A stretch of 64,000 nucleotides of DNA from Methanoculleus horonobensis (lineage in GTDB: Archaea > Halobacteriota > Methanomicrobia > Methanomicrobiales > Methanoculleaceae), in NCBI RefSeq assembly GCF_001602375.1, contig NZ_BCNY01000015.1, forward strand, positions 248,001-312,000. Reading direction: 5' to 3'. The first letter of the stretch is position 1. Every line of letters starts with the position of its first letter. A program made the translations under genes and the position numbers. The notes under the pieces are model-generated. The model was not told the origin of the DNA. It ran no database searches and saw only the letters and a program-made list of their open reading frames with translations. Positions 58,753-64,000 of this stretch are shown here, one piece after another.

Positions 58753-60015
58753 ATGGTTCAGATCTATCGTTTCGCAGCGGTCCGTCCGGGGCGGCCGTAC
58801 TCCGAAAAAATCCCCTCCGTGCCCTACGATGTGGTGACGGCGGAAGAGGCCCGGGAATGCATCGAGAAGAATCCCTTAAGCTTCCTGCGGGTCAGCCGGC
58901 CGGATGCCGAACTCCCCGAAATACCCTCAAACGACGATCGGGTCTACCTGCGGTCGCGGGAGGTCTTCGACGGGATGCTCGCAGACGGCCTGATGCAGCG
59001 TGACCAGGAAGACGGGATGTACGTCTACCGGGCGATTCAGGACGGCGAGGAGTTCGTCGGGCTGGTCTGCTGCGTGGGGACAGAAGACTACGAGAACCGG
59101 ACGATCCGGCGGCACGAACTCACCCGGTACGACAAGGAGGAAGACCGGACCCGGCACATCGACGTCGTCGGTGCCAACACCGGCCTTGTATTCCTGCTCT
59201 ACCGTGACCCGGGCGAGGTCTTCTCACACCTCCACTCCCTCATCGACGGCGTCCAGCCCGACGGGAGCACCACGACCGCATCGGGCGTGCTCCACGAAGT
59301 CTACCGGATCGCCGATGAGGCCGCCCTCGCCCACCTTGAGGGCCTCTTTGCAGCGGTGCCGGAGACCTACATCGCGGACGGGCACCACCGGGCCAAATCG
59401 GCGGTGAACGTGGCGGAGAGGCGACGCAGCGTTGGCCGGTTCACCGAAGAGGCCGGGAAGTTCATGGCGGTCCTCTTCGCTCACGACCGCGTCCGCATCC
59501 ACGGCTACAGCAGGCTTGTCACCGACCTCGGCGGCTACACCCTTCCGGGGCTCATCGATGCGCTCTTAACGGCCGGCTGGACCGTCCGCCCCTACGGGAA
59601 GGTCGACGCAGCGGGCTACCAGATCCAGCCGCTCACGGCCCAGGATGCGCCGGTGCACGTCATGCACTTCTACCTGGAAGGAACCTGGTACGAGGTCTCC
59701 CGGCCGGTCGCGGACCCCGACGACCTGATCGGGTCGCTCGACGTCTCGGTCCTCCAGAAAGATGTCCTCGAAGGGATGCTCGGGATCTCCGACCCCCGGG
59801 GCGACCCCCGGCTCCACTACATGGGCGGGGCAAAACCCCTCCATGAACTCGAGCGGCTCGTGGACACCGGCAAATACGCCTTCGCGGTAGCGATGCAGCC
59901 GGTACCGGTCGAGACGGTGCTCGCGATCGCTGATAGCGACGGTGTCATGCCCCCGAAATCCACCTGGTTCGAGCCGAAACTCCTCTCGGGGCTTGTCGTC
60001 CACACCATCGACTAA
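58753..60015 (+). CDS. DUF1015 family protein
   Basis: 420 residues. It has the DUF1015 start IYRFAAVRPGRPYSEKIPSV and PYDVV, the conserved YIADGHHRAKSAVNVAERRR near residue 215, and the C-terminal GVMPPKSTWFEPKLLSGLVV. The family is widespread, often annotated as a putative HTH or kinase-like protein; its reaction is not established. GTG 58741 is an alternative start. Divergent from RimI. Followed 45 bp later by hisG, with which it may be co-transcribed. Confidence 0.85.
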   Translation: MVQIYRFAAVRPGRPYSEKIPSVPYDVVTAEEARECIEKNPLSFLRVSRPDAELPEIPSNDDRVYLRSREVFDGMLADGLMQRDQEDGMYVYRAIQDGEEFVGLVCCVGTEDYENRTIRRHELTRYDKEEDRTRHIDVVGANTGLVFLLYRDPGEVFSHLHSLIDGVQPDGSTTTASGVLHEVYRIADEAALAHLEGLFAAVPETYIADGHHRAKSAVNVAERRRSVGRFTEEAGKFMAVLFAHDRVRIHGYSRLVTDLGGYTLPGLIDALLTAGWTVRPYGKVDAAGYQIQPLTAQDAPVHVMHFYLEGTWYEVSRPVADPDDLIGSLDVSVLQKDVLEGMLGISDPRGDPRLHYMGGAKPLHELERLVDTGKYAFAVAMQPVPVETVLAIADSDGVMPPKSTWFEPKLLSGLVVHTID

Positions 60016-60060
60016 AATCCATATCACCACCTTTAACTCCTTTTTGCCCGATCATCTCTT

Positions 60061-60933
60061 ATGATCACGATTGCGCTCCCGAAGGGGAGCCTTGAGGCGC
60101 AGACGCTCCAGCTCTTCAAGGAGGCGGACCTCGAGGTCCGGCGAACCGACCGCGACTACAACCCCCGGATCAATGATCCCCGGATCGGGAAGGTGAAGAT
60201 CCTCCGGCCGCAGGAGATCCCGCTCTACGTTCAGATGGGTTACTTCGACCTCGGGATATCGGGGCTCGACTGGGTGCAGGAGAGCGGTGCCGACGTCGCC
60301 GAGGTTGCAAACCTCTCCTACAGCAAGACGGGCGACGGGAACGTCAAGATCGTGGTCGCGGTCCACCGCGACGAACCGGTAGAGGAGGTCGCCGCCATCC
60401 GCCCGGAGAGCCGGGTGACGACCGAGTACCCGCGGATCACGGAGCGGTTCTTCGCGAACCTCGGGATCCCGGTCAGCCTCTTTCCGTCCTACGGGGCATC
60501 CGAGGCGAAGGTTCCCGATCTGATGGACGTCGTCGTCGACCTCACCGAGACGGGGAGCACGCTCAAGAAGAACGGGTTGAAGATCGTCGGACAGATCATG
60601 GAGTCGCACACCGCGCTCCTCGCGAACCGCGACTCGCTCCGCGACCCCGAGAAGCGCCGGGAGATCGACGAGATCACGACCCTCCTCCTCGGGGTGATCG
60701 AGGCACGCCACCAGGTGCTCCTGACGATGAACGTGCCGTCGGCCGCGCTCGACCGCGTCATCGAGGTTCTCCCCGCGATGAAGAAGCCCACCGTCAGCAG
60801 GCTGCACGGCATCGAGTACTTCAGTATCCAGACGGTGGTGCAGAAAGGGCTCGTCAACGGCCTCATCCCGCCGCTCAAGGCCGCGGGTGCCGAAGATATC
60901 CTCGAGATCCCGATCGCGAAAATAGTGCGGTGA
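60061..60933 (+). CDS. hisG: ATP phosphoribosyltransferase, long form
   Basis: 290 residues. MITIALPKGSLEAQTLQLFK at the start, FDLGISGLDWVQESGADVAE near residue 65, and the PRPP-binding loop VVDLTETGSTLKKNGLK near residue 160. The C-terminal regulatory domain of about 75 residues (MKKPTVSRLHGIEYFSIQTV) is present, so this is the histidine-inhibited hexameric long form, catalysing the first step of histidine synthesis. No other his genes are nearby. Confidence 0.94.
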   Translation: MITIALPKGSLEAQTLQLFKEADLEVRRTDRDYNPRINDPRIGKVKILRPQEIPLYVQMGYFDLGISGLDWVQESGADVAEVANLSYSKTGDGNVKIVVAVHRDEPVEEVAAIRPESRVTTEYPRITERFFANLGIPVSLFPSYGASEAKVPDLMDVVVDLTETGSTLKKNGLKIVGQIMESHTALLANRDSLRDPEKRREIDEITTLLLGVIEARHQVLLTMNVPSAALDRVIEVLPAMKKPTVSRLHGIEYFSIQTVVQKGLVNGLIPPLKAAGAEDILEIPIAKIVR

Positions 60934-60944
60934 GGATTGGCGCC

Positions 60945-61601
60945 TCACTCACGCCGGGAATACTCCCGCGAGCAGGCGTAGCAGACGAACTTCCCGTCTT
61001 CGACCCGGACGCGGGATTCGGCGGTCATTTCGCCGCATTTCGCGCACGCCACCGACGAAAAGATCCGGGCCCGTTCGGGGATCTCGGCATCGACCTCGCG
61101 GATGATGAAGAGCTGCTCGGCGGGCGCCTTCAGGATGGCCTCGACGATCTTCTCCGTCCGCTTATGAAACTCGGCATGCTCCGCATCGGTTGCCACCCCC
61201 TGCATCACCCGCGCCCTGAGCGGCGCAAGGCCGGGGTCGAGCGAGTCGATGTTGAACGACGGGTTCGAGACCACGCGGATTGCGGCCCCGGTTTTACGAT
61301 TTATGAACGTAAACGCGTGCTTGCCGTGATCCTTAAAGAGGAGGTTTCCTTTTCCTGCGGTGCAGCCGGTGAGAACCTGGATGGCATCGACGCCGCAGGC
61401 ATCGGTCTCGGCGATGGTTACGAGTTCCTCATCCTCCGAGCGCCCGGAGCGGAGCCGCGCGAGGGCGACCTCTGCCGCCCGGTAGCCCGTCGCGAGACCG
61501 GGGCAGACGTGGCCGTGGAAGGCGGCCGCTTCGGCGAACCGGTCACCTGCTTCTCCCGGCTTGCCGGGGGGAATGGTACTACACATATGCTTACCCTGCA
61601 T
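60945..61601 (-). CDS. FmdE-family protein
   Basis: 218 residues. The FmdE domain has FHGHVCPGLATGYRAAEVAL near residue 30, TDACGVDAIQVLTGCTAGKG near residue 70 and RVVSNPSFN; a C-terminal zinc ribbon (CAKCG...CYACS) closes the protein. The family was named from a subunit that co-purifies with formylmethanofuran dehydrogenase; histidine and cysteine residues suggest a metal (molybdenum/tungsten or zinc) role. A TATA box (AACATATATCC, about 61624-61634) lies about 25 nt before the ATG at 61601. An ATG at 61586 with GGGTAA upstream is also possible. No fmd/fwd genes are adjacent. Confidence 0.85.
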   Translation of the reverse strand: MQGKHMCSTIPPGKPGEAGDRFAEAAAFHGHVCPGLATGYRAAEVALARLRSGRSEDEELVTIAETDACGVDAIQVLTGCTAGKGNLLFKDHGKHAFTFINRKTGAAIRVVSNPSFNIDSLDPGLAPLRARVMQGVATDAEHAEFHKRTEKIVEAILKAPAEQLFIIREVDAEIPERARIFSSVACAKCGEMTAESRVRVEDGKFVCYACSREYSRRE

Positions 61602-61834
61602 GAGCTGTTGTTACGAACTCGCGGATATATGTTACGATAGCGCGCCGGACCCCGCGGCCCGGTACGCCCGGCATATAAGGGCGGAACCACCCCATCCGGA
61701 GAGTCTGCGCCCGGAACGAAATATTTTTGCATTAGCCCGTCTGCACGTTTCCAATATCACGATTCGTGGGCAGATCTTTGAAGATGTAAGAGAGGTGGTT
61801 ATTTATATGCCCTCGGGTATAATGACTGCTTTAC
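61602..61834. promoter_or_regulatory. Divergent promoters: FmdE-like gene and envelope gene cluster
   Basis: Leftward TATA box AACATATATCC (about 61624-61634). Rightward TATA box TTATTTATATG (about 61799-61809), about 25 nt before the ATG at 61835. GCGCCGGACC..GGTCCG-type palindromes lie between. No gene is supported. Confidence 0.45.
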
Positions 61835-62398
61835 ATGAGAGTTCCCGGGGGAGTTCTAGCCCTGCTTGCCGCAGCCTGTATCCTCTGCACCGCGTGTGGC
61901 TGTCTCGACACATCCTCGCCGCCGCCATCGGGCGGCGGCATCACTTCCATCGATCTGCCGGAGCCGGAAGGTTACACCCTCACCGAGGCTCTCGCGGAAC
62001 TCGATATCCTCAGGGTCGAAGGCGGCCTGAACATCACCGGCACCACGATGCACCAGGTGCTCGGGAACCGCGTAACCCTCGACGGCCGGGCAGCCGCCTG
62101 GGCCATCGGCCTTAAGGACGGGGAAGAGGTGCGCTGGCTGACCTCCGGCATCACGGGCTGGAGGGAGACCTCGCTTCGTGCTCCCCTGCCCGATGACGAG
62201 GTGAATATGACCGGGATCCTCTCCCCGGAGGACTTCCTCGCAGCGCAGGAAGGTGCGATCCGGCCGGCGATGGTGCGCCTCGATGCGAGCACGGTCGATA
62301 TCATGCTCGCGGAGGGGGTCTACACCGTCACGATTCGCTCGAACGCCGGGGTAGAGGTTCTCGCGTTCCGGGCAGATAACGGGGAGGTGATCGTATAA
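61835..62398 (+). CDS. Exported lipoprotein-like protein of unknown function
   Basis: 187 residues. A hydrophobic signal (GGVLALLAAACILCTACGCL) ends in a lipobox-like cysteine cluster, followed by a proline/serine/glycine linker and a compact domain (PEGYTLTEALAELDILRVEG; NVTLDG-like RVTLDGRAAAWAIGLKDGEE). It is probably anchored outside the membrane. I do not recognise the domain. It heads a same-strand run of genes with pilin-like N-termini, so it may belong to an envelope or pilus assembly. GGGAGGTGAT at its 3' end is the ribosome binding site of the next gene. Confidence 0.65.
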   Translation: MRVPGGVLALLAAACILCTACGCLDTSSPPPSGGGITSIDLPEPEGYTLTEALAELDILRVEGGLNITGTTMHQVLGNRVTLDGRAAAWAIGLKDGEEVRWLTSGITGWRETSLRAPLPDDEVNMTGILSPEDFLAAQEGAIRPAMVRLDASTVDIMLAEGVYTVTIRSNAGVEVLAFRADNGEVIV

Positions 62399-62418
62399 AA
62401 TCGGCAACCGACGACGGC

Positions 62419-63441
62419 GTGATGTCGCTTGACTTCCTCACGGGGTTCACGATCTTCATGCTCTCCCTGATCATGGTGGTGAGCATGGTGCCGGGGCTCC
62501 TTGCGGGCCTCCAGAGCAGCGGCATCGACTACGACGCGGTCGCCTACCGCACAGGGGTGATCCTCGCCGAGGATCCCGGTTGGCCGGTCTACCCGCCGTG
62601 GGAGATGAAGACCGAGGCATATAAGGACGAGATCAATCGGATGGGGCTCGCAGTCTCGAAGGAGACCCCGAACATCCTCCTCTCGACGAAGGTCAACGCC
62701 TTCTTCAATTCCTTCTTCACCGAGGACGACTACCGCGGCAAGGCGATCTTCGGCGATATTCCTTACTCATATAACTTCTCGCTCCGGAGTGCGGACGGGA
62801 CATACAACAACACAACCGGCGGCACTCCCCCTTCCGGCCACGGCTACATCCGCCGGGCGGTGAAGATCAAGGAGCCGAGCACGGCGGTGATCAACGGCAG
62901 TTTTGCACCGCAATATACGTCGTCCACCTCAAACCAGGAGTTCATCGTCCGACTCAACTTCAGCCAGCTGCTCGACCCATCCGTCGACCCGGCCTACCGG
63001 GTCGACCCGAGAACCGAGCCGGTGAACATCACGATCACGGACTTCGATGATTACCTGAACGTGACACATTCCGCCACGAGCGCGACGCTCAAGAACGTGA
63101 CGTTCTGGAAGATGGATCCGACGGCGCCGATGCCGCGGTTCACCAGGATTCCGTTCTCCTACAACACGGAGGATCCGGATCTCTATACCCTCTTCCTCGA
63201 TGGGGGCCCTGACGACCTCGAACCGGGGGCTGAAGTCTCCAACAACATCTCCCTGGTCCTGAAACCGGCGGCCACCTCGATCTTCACCCTGGACCAGAAC
63301 AGCATCCTGGATATCCGGTTTAACTTCGAGAACAACCCCCCGCAAACCCATATCACCGGCATCCACCACTACGACTACAACCAGACAAACGTCACCCGGT
63401 TCGACCTGAAGCCGGCTGTCCTGGAGGTGGCGATATGGTGA
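62419..63441 (+). CDS. Membrane-anchored pilin-like envelope protein
   Basis: About 340 residues. The start MMSLDFLTGFTIFMLSLIMV is a single long hydrophobic helix preceded in frame by SATDDGV, giving the glycine-then-helix look of archaeal pilin-like signals (DDGVMSLDFLTGF). The exterior part is rich in N-x-S/T (YNFSL, NNTTGG, NITITD, NVTH). GTG 62419 or ATG 62422 are ordinary starts but have no ribosome binding site. A strong GGGAGGTGAT (62382-62391) points instead to ATA at 62395, overlapping the previous stop as ATAA. Function unknown; probably minor pilin or pseudopilin. Confidence 0.6.
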   Translation: MMSLDFLTGFTIFMLSLIMVVSMVPGLLAGLQSSGIDYDAVAYRTGVILAEDPGWPVYPPWEMKTEAYKDEINRMGLAVSKETPNILLSTKVNAFFNSFFTEDDYRGKAIFGDIPYSYNFSLRSADGTYNNTTGGTPPSGHGYIRRAVKIKEPSTAVINGSFAPQYTSSTSNQEFIVRLNFSQLLDPSVDPAYRVDPRTEPVNITITDFDDYLNVTHSATSATLKNVTFWKMDPTAPMPRFTRIPFSYNTEDPDLYTLFLDGGPDDLEPGAEVSNNISLVLKPAATSIFTLDQNSILDIRFNFENNPPQTHITGIHHYDYNQTNVTRFDLKPAVLEVAIW

Positions 63442-63950
63442 ACGACAGAGGCCAGCTTTACACGATGGAGGGCGTCGCGGCCGGGCTCATCATGCTGCTC
63501 ACCGTGTACATCGTCATCAGCACGACGAGCATCTACACCCCCGGCGACACGCACATCCCGGATATGCAGCTCGAACAACTCGGGAGCGACGTCCTCGCGA
63601 TGATGGATACACCGGATGCGGATGGGAGCGAGAGTCAACTGACCACGCTCGTAAAGGGGGGAGCCCCGGACGGCGATACGCTCAAGGACAGATTCCTCGA
63701 CTACTGCAAGATGCGGGCGGGAAGCGATGACGCCAACCTCAGGGCCCAGGCCTACCTCTCCTACAGGACAGCGAGCGGCAGCGTAAACACAACCCCGCTC
63801 TCTTCAGCGGACGCGGAGTTCACCGGGCGTGAGAACACCGTCCGGGTGACCCGGTGGGTGCAACTGGATGGGAGCCTCCTAGGTATGCCCGGAGACATGC
63901 GAACAGATCCTCAGGCCGTCCTCGTGGAGGTGCTGCTATGGCGTGCATGA
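63435..63950 (+). CDS. Membrane-anchored envelope protein, pilin-like N-terminus
   Basis: 171 residues. VNDRGQLYTMEGVAAGLIML then LTVYIVIST is a short charged head with a conserved 'RGQ.YT.EGV' followed by one membrane helix, a pattern found in archaeal pilus-associated protein families (DUF7288-like). The remainder is exterior and charged. GGAGGTGGCGAT lies before the ATG, which overlaps the previous stop by 7 nt. Its stop overlaps the next start (ATGA). Probable member of a type IV pilus-like operon. Confidence 0.58.
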   Translation: MVNDRGQLYTMEGVAAGLIMLLTVYIVISTTSIYTPGDTHIPDMQLEQLGSDVLAMMDTPDADGSESQLTTLVKGGAPDGDTLKDRFLDYCKMRAGSDDANLRAQAYLSYRTASGSVNTTPLSSADAEFTGRENTVRVTRWVQLDGSLLGMPGDMRTDPQAVLVEVLLWRA

Positions 63951-64000
63951 ACGAGGACGGCCAGTGGATCGTGCTGATGGGGCTTCTCGTCGCCGTGGGG
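63947..64000 (+). CDS. Envelope/pilin-like protein, start only (partial)
   Basis: Only the first 18 codons are present: MNEDGQWIVLMGLLVAVG. The 'DGQW..LMG' head leading into a hydrophobic helix resembles the two genes upstream and again suggests a pilin-like or tad-type protein. The ATG overlaps the previous stop (ATGA); an in-frame ATG at 63938 is also possible. The gene continues beyond the window. Confidence 0.5.
   Translation, partial: MNEDGQWIVLMGLLVAVG

Overview
This 64 kb window reads as the chromosome of a euryarchaeal methanogen. A high-GC member of the Methanomicrobiales (Methanoculleus-like) is my best guess. Archaeal markers are a thermosome subunit, TiaS, an archaeosine-type radical SAM protein, deoxyhypusine synthase, an archaeal HMG-CoA synthase/thiolase/DUF35 set with class I HMG-CoA reductase, CTP-type riboflavin kinase, RPA with its associated protein, and an FmdE-family protein. 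Promoters are TATA boxes, often only about 25 nt from the start codon. Genus assignment is inference; no rRNA or tRNA gene was recognised.

Layout. 1-10.6 kb: tail of a sugar oxidoreductase, a radical SAM tRNA-modification gene, then a surface-polymer block of three very similar CapK/PaaK-like adenylate-forming genes, two FemAB/GNAT-like transferases plus a third decayed copy, and a CapA-like protein. 10.8-13.6 kb: four-subunit 2-oxoacid (probably pyruvate) ferredoxin oxidoreductase in the order beta-alpha-gamma-delta. 13.5-21 kb: zinc ribbon, Hsp20, YyaL-type thioredoxin-domain protein, OsmC, MBL-rhodanese fusion, ADP-forming acyl-CoA synthetase. 21-25.6 kb: iron/cobalamin-type ABC importer with two substrate-binding lipoproteins. 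25.7-30.8 kb: DUF1622, Nudix, uracil-DNA glycosylase, then a tandem family of small lipoproteins with two remnants.

30.8-42.6 kb: class II LysRS, YwbE, three tandem sensor histidine kinases, thermosome, a COG1395 regulator and TiaS. 42.6-48.9 kb: a candidate structured RNA with its own promoter, deoxyhypusine synthase, PyrF, a free-standing NrdD-tail-like protein, CbiZ, DUF1858, and RPA plus partner. 48.9-57.4 kb: degenerate resolvase, RibB-RibK, and the mevalonate block (regulator, HMGS, thiolase, DUF35; HMGR 1.6 kb further on, divergent from Trm5 across a perfect 16-bp palindrome). 57.4-64 kb: a broken MNT/HEPN pair, RimI, DUF1015, HisG, FmdE-like protein and the start of a pilin-like envelope gene cluster.

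The least conventional signal is a dispersed family of tandem mini-hairpins (consensus roughly CTCGCACC-loop-GGTGCTC, with variants of other stem sequence joined by GTCGC/ATCGC). They occur between genes at about 0.5, 54.6-55.1 and 58.15 kb and appear to interrupt two genes (a nucleotidyltransferase at 57.5 kb and a lipoprotein copy at 30.4 kb). Other leads are the CapK/FemAB/CapA block, the mosaic lipoprotein array, the candidate RNA upstream of deoxyhypusine synthase, and the stand-alone glycyl-radical-like domain.
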